Assembly (NCBI GenBank): GCA_049602715.1
Contig: JBMYRX010000022.1
Coordinates: forward strand, 1-30,011
DNA length: 30,011 bases
Origin: GCA-2697345 sp049602715
GTDB taxonomy: Bacteria; Pseudomonadota; Alphaproteobacteria; Rhodobacterales; Rhodobacteraceae
Direction of reading: 5' to 3'
The translations under genes were made by a program, and so were the position numbers. The notes under the pieces are model-generated. The model saw nothing but the letters and a program-made list of their open reading frames with translations. It did no database searches and was not told the origin of the DNA. Shown one piece after another: positions 15,739 through 24,300 of the stretch (position 1 is the first letter of the stretch; every line of letters begins with the position of its first letter).

Positions 15739-18393
15739 ATGGTGATAAAAGCTGTGAAAAAATTAACGCCAATGATGGCTCAATTCTTAAAAGTGAAGGA
15801 GGAATATCCAGACTCTTTGCTCTTCTATAGAATGGGTGATTTTTACGAGCTGTTTTTTGAGGATGCTATTAAGGCATCTAGTGCACTTGGGATAACACTT
15901 ACTAAAAGAGGCCAACATTCTGGTGAAGATATTCCAATGTGCGGTGTTCCTGCACACGCATCTGAAAACTATCTTCTTGAACTTATTAGAAAAGGGTTCA
16001 AAGTGGCCGTCTGTGAGCAAATGGAAAGTCCTTTAGACGCCAAGAAGAGGGGACCAAAATCTGTTGTAAAACGAGAGGTCGTTCGTCTTGTTACACCCGG
16101 AACCTTAACTGAAGAGAGTCTTTTAGACTCTTCAAGCAATAACTTTTTATTAGCGTTTTCAGAAATACGTTCTGAAGGCTCAATTGCTTGGGTCGACATG
16201 TCAACTGGCACGGTCGCTACAACTAACTGCCCTAGATCAAAATTACTGTCAGAAATATCGCGACTATCCCCAAGTGAACTTCTAGTAATAGATAATGGTT
16301 GCCACGATATTTTTGAACTACTGAAGGAAACACAGGTATCTATTACCTCATTAGGAAAGAGTAGTTTTGAGAGTGCATCCGCTGAAAAACGTTTGAAGGC
16401 CATATATGGTGTAAATACTCTTGACGCGTTTGGGTCTTTTTCTCGAAGCGAGATATCTGCGATGGGGGCATTAATTGACTATCTAGATATAACTCAAAAA
16501 GGGCATCTTCCATTCCTAAAGATACCTTTCAGCGAAAAAACTAATAAAATTTTACAGATTGACCCTGCTACAAGGAAAAACTTGGAATTACTGAAAAACC
16601 TACAGGGTGAAAAAACCGGTACTCTATTATCCGTCATAAATAAAACAAAAACAGCAGCCGGTGCCCGTCTCCTAGAAAGTTGGGTTTCCAGTCCTTCAAC
16701 TGATCTGAAAGTAATAGATGATCGTTCAGATAGTGTAAGCCTTTTTCACAATAACTTCGAACTTCTTGAAACAGTTAGAAAGGTACTTAAAACAACACCT
16801 GACCTAGAAAGGGTACTATCTCGCCTATCCCTAGATCGTAGCGGACCAAGAGATCTAAGTGCGATACGTGACTCACTAATTAATAGCGAGCTTTTAAATA
16901 ACTTTTTTTCTGGTGTTGGGTTACCTAAATTACTTAAGAACGCCTTTAGTACTATGAGTACGTTTACCGAAATCATGACAACACTATCTGCTAGTTTAAC
17001 AGAAGAACCACCACACCTTATTAGAGATGGTGGGTTTATTAAACAAGGCTACTCTAAAGATCTTGACCAGAGTAGGGTATTGCGGGACGATAGTAGAAAA
17101 ATAATCGCTAATCTCCAGTTAAATTATATTGAAAAAACTAGTATCTCTTCATTAAAAATAAAGTACAATAAAGTTTTAGGGTATTTTATAGAAACTACCT
17201 CTAACCACTCTGAAAAAATGTTTTCTTCTGAGTTTTCTGATCTCTTTATTCACCGCCAGACAACCGCCAACTCAGTCAGATTCACAACAGTGGAATTATC
17301 TAATCTCGAAACCAGTATTTTAAACGCTGCTAACGAAATTAGTGCTTTTGAAAGAGAGCTTTTTAAGGAGATCCGGGCACTAGTTTTATCAAAAATAGTT
17401 GATCTTAAAAACTTAGCAACCATGTTAGCAACCGTGGATGTATTAAGTAGTTTAGCAGCATTAGCTAAAGGTAATAATTGGACTAGACCGGCTATAGATA
17501 TGTCGAGAGATTTTAAAATTATTGATGGGAGACATCCAGTAGTAGAAAGTTCTATTTCAGCTTTGAGTGAAAATCGTTTTATTGCTAATTCTTGTAACTT
17601 GACCGCTGATAACAACAGCTCTCAGATTTGGGTATTAACAGGACCGAATATGTCAGGTAAATCAACATTCTTAAGACAAAATGCGCTAATAGCCATACTT
17701 GCACAAATCGGGTCTTATGTACCTGCAAAGGAAGCCAAAATAGGTTTATTATCTCAAGTTTTTAGTAGAGTGGGAGCATCTGATGATCTAGCCAGAGGTC
17801 GCTCAACCTTCATGGTCGAAATGGTAGAAACAGCAGCAATACTTAACCAAGCCGATGAACGCGCATTAGTGATACTCGACGAAATTGGACGTGGTACTGC
17901 AACTTATGATGGCTTATCAATTGCCTGGGCAACCCTAGAGCACCTACATAATAAAAATAGGTGCAGAGCTCTATTTGCTACTCACTATCATGAATTAACC
18001 GCTACATCTGACCAACTAGACGGTGTCCAAAATGCTACTGTGTCAGTTAAAGAATGGAACGGCGAAATTGTTTTCCTGCATACAGTTGTAAAAGGCTCCG
18101 CTGACCGCTCCTACGGCGTTCAGGTGGCAAAGCTAGCTGGATTACCTAAATCCGTAATTAAGCGAGCACAAAATATTTTAACGTCTCTAGAAGGAGCTTC
18201 AAAAAATAGACGTATAGCGGACGACTTACCTTTGTTTTCCCAAACGCTCAGTAACTCAGGAAATGCTGAAAAAAGAGATCCTCTCAGGTTACAACTAACT
18301 GGCGTAAACCCAGACAACCTAACCCCAAAAGAAGCTTTACAACTAATTTACAAACTTAAAGAGGTTTACGACGAAGATGAAACCCCAACTTGA
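15739..18393 (+). CDS. mutS: DNA mismatch repair ATPase MutS
   Basis: An 884-residue MutS (E. coli 853) that binds mismatches and recruits MutL. The mismatch-reading F-x-E is F35 and E37 in MGDFYELF near the N-terminus; connector, lever and clamp domains follow; the ATPase has Walker A GPNMSGKST at 635-643, the signature-like ARGRSTFMVEM segment, Walker B ILDEIGRGT and the FATHYHEL histidine switch. The C-terminal helix-turn-helix region (LTPKEALQLIYKLKEV) for dimerisation is present, so the protein is whole. Start ATG 15739 has AGGA a few bases upstream. It is divergent from the aromatic operon and its last 28 bases overlap the 3' end of grpE on the other strand. Confidence 0.97.
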   Translation: MVIKAVKKLTPMMAQFLKVKEEYPDSLLFYRMGDFYELFFEDAIKASSALGITLTKRGQHSGEDIPMCGVPAHASENYLLELIRKGFKVAVCEQMESPLDAKKRGPKSVVKREVVRLVTPGTLTEESLLDSSSNNFLLAFSEIRSEGSIAWVDMSTGTVATTNCPRSKLLSEISRLSPSELLVIDNGCHDIFELLKETQVSITSLGKSSFESASAEKRLKAIYGVNTLDAFGSFSRSEISAMGALIDYLDITQKGHLPFLKIPFSEKTNKILQIDPATRKNLELLKNLQGEKTGTLLSVINKTKTAAGARLLESWVSSPSTDLKVIDDRSDSVSLFHNNFELLETVRKVLKTTPDLERVLSRLSLDRSGPRDLSAIRDSLINSELLNNFFSGVGLPKLLKNAFSTMSTFTEIMTTLSASLTEEPPHLIRDGGFIKQGYSKDLDQSRVLRDDSRKIIANLQLNYIEKTSISSLKIKYNKVLGYFIETTSNHSEKMFSSEFSDLFIHRQTTANSVRFTTVELSNLETSILNAANEISAFERELFKEIRALVLSKIVDLKNLATMLATVDVLSSLAALAKGNNWTRPAIDMSRDFKIIDGRHPVVESSISALSENRFIANSCNLTADNNSSQIWVLTGPNMSGKSTFLRQNALIAILAQIGSYVPAKEAKIGLLSQVFSRVGASDDLARGRSTFMVEMVETAAILNQADERALVILDEIGRGTATYDGLSIAWATLEHLHNKNRCRALFATHYHELTATSDQLDGVQNATVSVKEWNGEIVFLHTVVKGSADRSYGVQVAKLAGLPKSVIKRAQNILTSLEGASKNRRIADDLPLFSQTLSNSGNAEKRDPLRLQLTGVNPDNLTPKEALQLIYKLKEVYDEDETPT

Positions 18394-18920
18394 GCAGGTC
18401 TGAGAAGTCTATCCTTCAAAATAAAGCCTTCTGACATAACTTGAATTATATGTCCTGCTTCAACTTCTGGAGATGGTGCTTCAAACATTGCTTGATGCTC
18501 TTGTGGATCAAATTTATCTCCAGTTTCAGGTAAAACCGGTTCTATTCCGTGCTTTCCAAAAACATGTATAAGCTCTTTCAGAGTAAGTTCGATTCCCTCT
18601 ATTACAGCCTTGGAAGACTCCCGTTGTTCATCCGTTACAGCATCAATAGCTCGCCGTAAGTTATCATAAACTGGAAGCATATCTTTAGCCAACCGAGAAC
18701 CGCCATACTCTTCTGCTTCGCGCCGGTCTCTTTCACCGCGTTTTCGAGTGTTTTCTAAGTCAGCAAAGGAGCGTAATAACCTATCCTGAAGATTGTTATT
18801 TTCTTCTTTTAGAGCCTCAAGCTCATCTAGCTCATCTGTTTCTGTGCAATCAACTTCTTCTTTGGCCATTTCTTCTAAATGGTCTTTTTGAAAATCGTCT
18901 TCGTCTTTTACTTTACTCAT
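18366..18920 (-). CDS. grpE: GrpE, nucleotide exchange factor of DnaK
   Basis: A 184-residue co-chaperone that releases ADP from DnaK. It has an acidic, disordered N-terminus, a long coiled coil (about 30-100, including LQDRLLRSFADLENTRKRGERD), the four-helix-bundle dimer part, and the C-terminal beta wing with the signature HGIEPVLPETGDKFDPQEHQAM and GHIIQVMSEGFILKDRLLRPAQV. ATG 18920 overlaps the hrcA stop in an ATGA arrangement, so the two are translationally coupled; AAGGA lies five bases upstream inside hrcA. Its 3' end overlaps the mutS 3' end by 28 bases. dnaK and dnaJ are not in the window. Confidence 0.96.
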   Translation of the reverse strand: MSKVKDEDDFQKDHLEEMAKEEVDCTETDELDELEALKEENNNLQDRLLRSFADLENTRKRGERDRREAEEYGGSRLAKDMLPVYDNLRRAIDAVTDEQRESSKAVIEGIELTLKELIHVFGKHGIEPVLPETGDKFDPQEHQAMFEAPSPEVEAGHIIQVMSEGFILKDRLLRPAQVGVSSSS

Positions 18921-19993
18921 TTTATTCCTTTATCTACTTTAGATATTAAATTGCCAATTACTTGGGACGTATAATCAACAATTGGCACAATTCTCCCATA
19001 ATTAAGCCGTGTTGGGCCAATAACGCCCACAGCCCCGATAATCCTTTTCTCTTTATTCATATAGGGAGAAATAATTAAAGATGAACCCGAAAGGGAAAAA
19101 AGTTTGTTCTCAGAGCCAATAAATATTCGAACACCTTCCCCCTCATCTGTTAATTGGAGGAATTCTGCTATATCACGTTTTCGCTCTAGATCATCAAAAA
19201 GGTCTTTTACCCTGTCTAACTCTTGCTCATGTTGTGTGTCTCCCAGTAAGTTAGATCTGCCTCGAACAATAAGTCTCTCATTAGAAATATTTTCTTTTTC
19301 CCAAACAGCCAACCCTGACTTCACAAGTTCTGCGGCCAGAACATCGAGCTCTCTCCGGTTTTTCTTGATTTCAGTTTGAATTTTTAAACTTATTTCAGAA
19401 AGAGTGTGCCCAATGCCTATATTGTTTAGAAAGTTGGCAGCTTCTCTCATCGATGCTGGTGTTTGACCTTTTGGAGGAACGAATACACGGTTCTCGACGC
19501 TTCCATCTCCAAAAACCAGAATAACAAGAGTTCGGTCATCTGCTAGATTTACAAACTCTATATGTTTAATCGGTGCCTCTTGTTTCGGGCATAAAACCAA
19601 GCTTGCACTCTTTGTCAAACCAGATAGGGCAGAGCCTATACTATCTAATAATGATGTTACATTACTGGAGTCTTCACCCGCTGTATCATCAATCCGCAAT
19701 TTATCTTCATCTCTTGCCTCTCCAACCTCTAATATGCCATCTACAAACATCCTTAAACCAAGCTGGGTAGGTATTCTTCCTGCTGAAATATGCGGGCTAT
19801 CAAGCAACCCTAAGAACTCTAGATCTTGCATTACATTTCTAACAGTCGCTGCACTTACTTTTTTGGTTAAAGTTTCTGTTAGGGCCTGAGACCCCATCGG
19901 CTCACCAGTGCTTAAATAGTTTTCTACTATTTGTTGGAAAACCTCTCTACTCCGTTCGTTCATTATTTTTGAAATATTTTTTGCTATTGTCAT
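18917..19993 (-). CDS. hrcA: HrcA, heat-shock transcriptional repressor
   Basis: A 358-residue repressor that binds CIRCE operators of groESL and related heat-shock genes and depends on GroEL for activity. The N-terminal winged helix contains YLSTGEPMGSQALTE, KKVSAATVRNVMQDLE and GLLDSPHISAGRIPT, the best conserved HrcA block; the GAF-like effector domain and dimerisation insert follow, with the GPTRLNYGRIVPIVDYTSQVI C-terminal signature. ATG 19993 has GGAT six bases upstream. It forms an operon with grpE (ATGA overlap) and is divergent from rph. I saw no CIRCE inverted repeat (TTAGCACTC-N9-GAGTGCTAA) in the 115-base gap, so HrcA probably controls targets elsewhere. Confidence 0.96.
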   Translation of the reverse strand: MTIAKNISKIMNERSREVFQQIVENYLSTGEPMGSQALTETLTKKVSAATVRNVMQDLEFLGLLDSPHISAGRIPTQLGLRMFVDGILEVGEARDEDKLRIDDTAGEDSSNVTSLLDSIGSALSGLTKSASLVLCPKQEAPIKHIEFVNLADDRTLVILVFGDGSVENRVFVPPKGQTPASMREAANFLNNIGIGHTLSEISLKIQTEIKKNRRELDVLAAELVKSGLAVWEKENISNERLIVRGRSNLLGDTQHEQELDRVKDLFDDLERKRDIAEFLQLTDEGEGVRIFIGSENKLFSLSGSSLIISPYMNKEKRIIGAVGVIGPTRLNYGRIVPIVDYTSQVIGNLISKVDKGIK

Positions 19994-20108
19994 AAATAAT
20001 CCTATATCAGCATATTTGTTTACAGGTTTTTTTTATGATTAGTCAATCGTACTTGCAAATTTATCTAAACCGAGGGTATTTGGTACTAAATTTTATGGAG
20101 GAACATTT

Positions 20109-20828
20109 ATGCGCCCATCTGGCAGAAGATTAGATGAACTAAGGTCTGTATCTATAGAAACAAATGTTACAAAACATGCTGAAGGCTCTTGTTTAATAAA
20201 ATGTGGAGACACTCATATAATTTGTACAGCTACAGTTGATGAAAAAGTTCCACACTTTTTGAGGAACTCTGGTTTAGGTTGGGTAACCGCAGAGTATGGC
20301 ATGTTACCTAGAGCCACTAATACCAGAATGAGGAGAGAATCAAAAAATGGGCAGTCTGGAAGGACACAAGAAATTCAAAGGCTGATAGGTAGGTCTTTAC
20401 GGGCTAGTGTTGATCGTGTTTTACTCGGAGAGCGACAAATTGTGATCGATTGTGATGTGATACAAGCTGATGGTGGCACTCGTTGTGCAAGTATAACTGG
20501 GGGTTGGGTTGCATTTAGGTTGGCAATCAACACACTTATAAAAAAGGGTATCATTTCCGAAGACCCTATAATTAATCATGTTGCCGCTGTCAGTTGTGGT
20601 ATATATGCTGGTCAACCCGTATTGGATCTGGATTATCTGGAAGACAGCGAAGCAGGTACCGACGCTAACTTTGTTATTACAAATGATGGGAACCTTGTTG
20701 AAGTACAAGCTTCTGCAGAGGGGTCAGCATTCAGTAAAAATGAGTTAGATCTGCTGATTGAATTAGCAAGAACCGGTACAAATTTACTTTTTGAGTACCA
20801 ACAAAAAGCAGTAAAAACAATTGTTTAA
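20109..20828 (+). CDS. rph: RNase PH
   Basis: A 239-residue phosphorolytic 3'-5' exoribonuclease that trims tRNA 3' ends. The phosphate-site residues R85 (in GRTQEIQ) and R125 (in GGTRCAS) and the metal/catalytic aspartates D179 and D185 (in LEDSEAGTDAN) are in place; the N-terminal MRPSGRRLDELR is diagnostic. Full length, unlike the frameshifted copy of some laboratory E. coli strains. GGAGGA lies six bases before the ATG, a strong site. Its last eight bases overlap rdgB, starting a tight rph-rdgB-hemW operon divergent from hrcA-grpE, a common arrangement in Rhodobacterales. Confidence 0.97.
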   Translation: MRPSGRRLDELRSVSIETNVTKHAEGSCLIKCGDTHIICTATVDEKVPHFLRNSGLGWVTAEYGMLPRATNTRMRRESKNGQSGRTQEIQRLIGRSLRASVDRVLLGERQIVIDCDVIQADGGTRCASITGGWVAFRLAINTLIKKGIISEDPIINHVAAVSCGIYAGQPVLDLDYLEDSEAGTDANFVITNDGNLVEVQASAEGSAFSKNELDLLIELARTGTNLLFEYQQKAVKTIV

Positions 20829-21429
20829 GTCAAAATATAATGAGCTTTTAATAGCAACACATAATATCGGTAAATTGGAAGAACTTTTTGAGCTATTAAA
20901 AGGTTGTAATATTAAGCTATCTTCAGCAGCCGACCATAACTTAGTAGAGCCCGAAGAAACAGAAAATACTTTCATTGGTAACGCGAGGCTTAAAGCACAT
21001 AACGCATCAAAAAAAACAGGCCTACCAGCTCTTTCAGATGACAGCGGTTTAGAGGTTAATGCTCTCAACAATCTTCCGGGTGTCTACACAGCCGACTGGG
21101 CTGAAACGGATCGCGGCAGAGATTTCAATGTTGCAATGGGAAAAGTACATACCGCATTAAAAAGGATTAAAGCTCCAGCTCCAGTTCTTGCGCGGTTTTG
21201 TTGTACTCTTGTTTTAGCATTCCCTGATAGCACAGATATAGTTTTTACTGGTTTTTTACCTGGTGAAATAGTTTGGCCGATGCGTGGTGAAAATGGGCAT
21301 GGCTACGATCCAATTTTTAAACCAGCCGGTTATTCTTTAACTTTTGGTGAAATGGACCGGTGGGAGAAAAATAAAATTAGTCACAGAGGTTTGGCATTGG
21401 AAAAGTTTATTAGGTATATAAATGCGTGA
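20821..21429 (+). CDS. rdgB: XTP/dITP pyrophosphatase (HAM1/RdgB family)
   Basis: A 202-residue house-cleaning enzyme that hydrolyses non-canonical purine nucleoside triphosphates (dITP, XTP) to monophosphates. Motifs: IATHNIGKLEEL (11-22) with the substrate-gripping T and K, the catalytic SDDSGLEV (D73/D74) and the base-recognition GHGYDPIFKP and SHRGLALEKF segments. The start is a TTG at 20821; no ATG or GTG fits before the first motif, and there is no clear ribosome binding site, so translation probably re-initiates from rph, whose stop codon it overlaps by eight bases. It in turn overlaps hemW by eight bases. Confidence 0.95.
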   Translation: MFKSKYNELLIATHNIGKLEELFELLKGCNIKLSSAADHNLVEPEETENTFIGNARLKAHNASKKTGLPALSDDSGLEVNALNNLPGVYTADWAETDRGRDFNVAMGKVHTALKRIKAPAPVLARFCCTLVLAFPDSTDIVFTGFLPGEIVWPMRGENGHGYDPIFKPAGYSLTFGEMDRWEKNKISHRGLALEKFIRYINA

Positions 21430-22579
21430 AAACTGGGAAAGAGCCGGATTTGGTATTTATATCCACTGGCCTTTTTGTGAAGCTAAATGTCCTTACTGTG
21501 ATTTCAACAGCCATGTTTCCTCAGAAATTGATCAAAAAGCTTGGGCTAACGCCTACTTAAGAGAAATCACAAACTCGTATCGATTTACCTCCAATATGGT
21601 CCTCAGTACCATTTTTTTTGGTGGCGGAACACCTAGCTTAATGTTTGCGGAAACAGTTCATAAGATCCTTTCCCACATTAAATCGTTATGGAAAGTTTCC
21701 GATAACTTAGAAGTAACATTAGAAGCAAACCCTTCATCTGTGGAGACTTCAAAATTTACCGAATACAAATCTGCTGGAATTAATAGAGTTTCAATTGGGG
21801 TTCAATCACTTGACAATAATTCTTTGAAGTCCCTTGGCAGACTGCACACATCTCAAGAAGCACTGAAAGCAATTGAAGTTGGTAAATCAACTTTTGATCG
21901 AGTCAGCTTTGATCTTATTTATTCCAGACAAAATCAATTAATTAATGATTGGGAGGCCGAGCTTTTGGCCGCACTATCGCTTGGTGTTAACCACATATCT
22001 TTGTATCAACTTACTATTGAGGATGGTACTGCTTTTGGTGATAGGTTAAAAATAGGGAAATTGCCTGGCCTACCTTCAGACAGCAAATCAGCAGATATGT
22101 ACAATATCACACAAGACATCACAGCCACCCATGGCTTGCCTCAATACGAAATATCAAACCATGCGACCTCGGGGGAAGAGTCACAACATAATTTAATATA
22201 TTGGCGCGGCGGAGACTACGTTGGAATTGGGCCTGGTGCACATGGTAGATATGATGCAAACAACAAACGGTGGGCTACTGTCAAAACAAAAGATCCGAGT
22301 AGCTGGCTTACTCAAGTAAAAAAACTAGGAAACGGTGAGGAATCGCGTGTTGCCTTAACTAAATCAGACCAAGCACTAGAGTACTTACTAATGTCGGCTC
22401 GTTTATCTGAAGGCGTCGACCTTAACCTTATAAAGTCGCTCGATTTACATCTTATAAACCAAGGAAAACTAGGTAATTTAATTGAAACAGGTTTCGTCTA
22501 CATATCTAACGATAGGATGTTTGTAACGAATAGTGGTAGAACTGTTCTGAACAGCATATTGTCAGAAATCATTTCTTAA
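21422..22579 (+). CDS. hemW: HemW, radical-SAM heme chaperone (formerly HemN-like)
   Basis: A 385-residue radical SAM protein. The [4Fe-4S] cysteines are C19, C23 and C26 in CEAKCPYCDF; the residue two after the third cysteine is Phe, which marks HemW rather than true coproporphyrinogen oxidase HemN (Cys there). Further marks are FFGGGTPSLM (the SAM GGE-like region), EANPSSVE, GVNRVSIGVQSL-like INRVSIGVQSL and the C-terminal winged-helix HemN_C part. It is thought to bind heme and hand it to respiratory proteins. ATG 21422 overlaps the rdgB stop by eight bases. It ends 31 bases from the convergent parB. Confidence 0.94.
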   Translation: MRENWERAGFGIYIHWPFCEAKCPYCDFNSHVSSEIDQKAWANAYLREITNSYRFTSNMVLSTIFFGGGTPSLMFAETVHKILSHIKSLWKVSDNLEVTLEANPSSVETSKFTEYKSAGINRVSIGVQSLDNNSLKSLGRLHTSQEALKAIEVGKSTFDRVSFDLIYSRQNQLINDWEAELLAALSLGVNHISLYQLTIEDGTAFGDRLKIGKLPGLPSDSKSADMYNITQDITATHGLPQYEISNHATSGEESQHNLIYWRGGDYVGIGPGAHGRYDANNKRWATVKTKDPSSWLTQVKKLGNGEESRVALTKSDQALEYLLMSARLSEGVDLNLIKSLDLHLINQGKLGNLIETGFVYISNDRMFVTNSGRTVLNSILSEIIS

Positions 22580-22610
22580 AAGCTACAGTAATAAAATCTA
22601 ATGCTGAACC

Positions 22611-23501
22611 TTAGGATAGAATATCACAAAGCTTATCAAAATCTGATAAATTATCATATGAGATAATTACAACGCCAGATTCAGTTGCATCTTTATGGTT
22701 AACGGTAATATTGAAACCCGTATTTAAAGATAACTGTCTTTCAAGAGCTAACGTGTCAGCAGGCTTCCTTTTCGTATTGGCTGGTTTTTTTATTTGTGGT
22801 TTTTTACTGGTATTTCTTACCAACCGTTCAGTTTCACGTACGGTTAGACCGCCAACTACAATTTTTCTAGCTAACTGGCTGGGGTTCTGGGTTGTAATAA
22901 TTGCCCTCGCATGACCCACCGACAAAGATCCATCTTGAATCCAATCTAAAACTATTTTTGGTAAAGCTAGTAACCTCAATGCATTTGCTATATAACTTCT
23001 GCTTTTCCCTAAAGCTTCCGACAATTGCTCTTGAGTTTGAGAAAATGCCTCTTGTAATTGCTTGAACCCCAAGGCCTCCTCTATGGGGTTTAAGTCTTCC
23101 CTTTGAATGTTTTCAATAATGGCTATCTCTAGAACCTCTAAATCAGAGAAGCTTCCCACTATTACTGGAACCTCATGAAGTTTTGCCATTTGAGCGGCCC
23201 TCCACCGCCGCTCTCCAGCAACTATCTCATATAATTCAATAGCTTCATCAGCTTTTCGTACCAGTAGGGGCTGGATAACTCCTTTAGCTGCAATTGACTT
23301 TGATAGCTCTTCTAAAGCTGTTTTTGAAAACTTTTTTCTCGGTTGATTTTTGTTGGGCTTTATCAACTCTATGGGGATTTTTTTGCTATTTTGCGAATTA
23401 ACCTCTTGCTGACCAGGGATATCGACAGCAAGAGCTGACGCTGATATTAGTTCCGACAAACCTCGCCCCAGGACTCTTTTCGTTTTATCTTTATTTCTCA
23501 T
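22611..23501 (-). CDS. parB: ParB, chromosome partition protein (parS-binding CTPase)
   Basis: A 296-residue ParB. The N-terminal LGRGLSELI (11-19) is the segment that stimulates ParA; the CTP-binding box is GERRWRA (96-102) with ENIQREDLNPIEEA (130-143); the helix-turn-helix (about 150-180, SEALGKSRSYIANALRLL) reads parS; a C-terminal dimerisation part ends the protein. It loads at parS, slides as a clamp and organises the origin region for segregation. GGGAG lies six bases before ATG 23501 and parA ends 10 bases upstream. Its target, a perfect parS, is 1.4 kb away within rsmG. Confidence 0.97.
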   Translation of the reverse strand: MRNKDKTKRVLGRGLSELISASALAVDIPGQQEVNSQNSKKIPIELIKPNKNQPRKKFSKTALEELSKSIAAKGVIQPLLVRKADEAIELYEIVAGERRWRAAQMAKLHEVPVIVGSFSDLEVLEIAIIENIQREDLNPIEEALGFKQLQEAFSQTQEQLSEALGKSRSYIANALRLLALPKIVLDWIQDGSLSVGHARAIITTQNPSQLARKIVVGGLTVRETERLVRNTSKKPQIKKPANTKRKPADTLALERQLSLNTGFNITVNHKDATESGVVIISYDNLSDFDKLCDILS

Positions 23502-23511
23502 TACGGCTCCC

Positions 23512-24300
23512 TTAGGTCAAATTTTGTTCAATTAGCTCCGAAGCTAACGCCTTATAGGCCATCGCTCCTTTTGATCGTGGTGAGTAATCAAAGATAGACT
23601 GTCCATATGATGGTGCCTCGCTTAGCTTAACACTCCTTGGTATGACGGTATTGTATACGAGACCCTTTAATGTTTCTCTGACGTCTTCCTCTACCTGCCA
23701 GCAAAGATTATTTCTTCTATCGAACATTGTAAGGACAACTCCCTCAAACCTCAATTTGGTGTTTTCCGTTTCACGTATTTTCTTTACAGAAAGCATAAGC
23801 TGAGAAAGACCTTCCAGCGGCAAAAACTCAGACTGTAAAGGCACTAAGACAGTGTCCGACGCCACAAGAGCGTTTAATGTTAGCAAGTTCAGTGACGGTG
23901 GGCAGTCAATTAATATAAAGTCTAGCCTATAATTCTCCAAGCTTTTTTTATCAATCTTTCGCCTTAAGTGACTATTTGCATTGTGTTTGTTGCGTAACGT
24001 ATGGTCTGCAGAGCTTAAATCAACCGTGCTTGGTACTAGAAAAAAGCCCTCACTCCCAAGGTTAGTTGTCACGGACTCCAGACTGCTCCCGCCGACCAAA
24101 AAATCATAGCTTGTTCCTTTTCTTTTTTGACTATCAACCCCCAAGGACGTCGAGGCGTTCCCCTGTGGGTCCAAATCTAATATTAAAACTCTCTTTCCTT
24201 TAAGCACTAACGCAGTAGCCAAATTCACTGCAGTTGTTGTCTTCCCAACCCCGCCTTTTTGATTCGCAACAGAGATAATCTTTGGCTTCCTATCTGTCAT
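23512..24300 (-). CDS. parA: ParA, chromosome partition ATPase
   Basis: A 262-residue deviant-Walker ATPase that binds DNA nonspecifically as an ATP dimer and moves ParB-parS complexes. The Walker A is KGGVGKTT (15-22) with the signature first lysine; Walker A' LDLDPQGNAS and Walker B LIDCPPSL follow. It lacks the N-terminal helix-turn-helix of plasmid ParA, as expected for a chromosomal Soj-type protein. Its ATG at 24300 overlaps the end of rsmG by 11 bases, and parB follows after 10 bases, so the three are one transcript. Confidence 0.97.
   Translation of the reverse strand: MTDRKPKIISVANQKGGVGKTTTAVNLATALVLKGKRVLILDLDPQGNASTSLGVDSQKRKGTSYDFLVGGSSLESVTTNLGSEGFFLVPSTVDLSSADHTLRNKHNANSHLRRKIDKKSLENYRLDFILIDCPPSLNLLTLNALVASDTVLVPLQSEFLPLEGLSQLMLSVKKIRETENTKLRFEGVVLTMFDRRNNLCWQVEEDVRETLKGLVYNTVIPRSVKLSEAPSYGQSIFDYSPRSKGAMAYKALASELIEQNLT

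Noticed and set aside
15969..16403. 144-codon reading frame opposite mutS
   Set aside because: It lies wholly within conserved MutS sequence and has no start signal.
19994..20108. CIRCE operator upstream of hrcA
   Set aside because: No TTAGCACTC/GAGTGCTAA inverted repeat in the gap.
22829..23775. Further parS sites in parB and parA (GTTTCACGT half-sites)
   Set aside because: Each has only one intact arm of the palindrome, so ParB binding is not expected to be strong.
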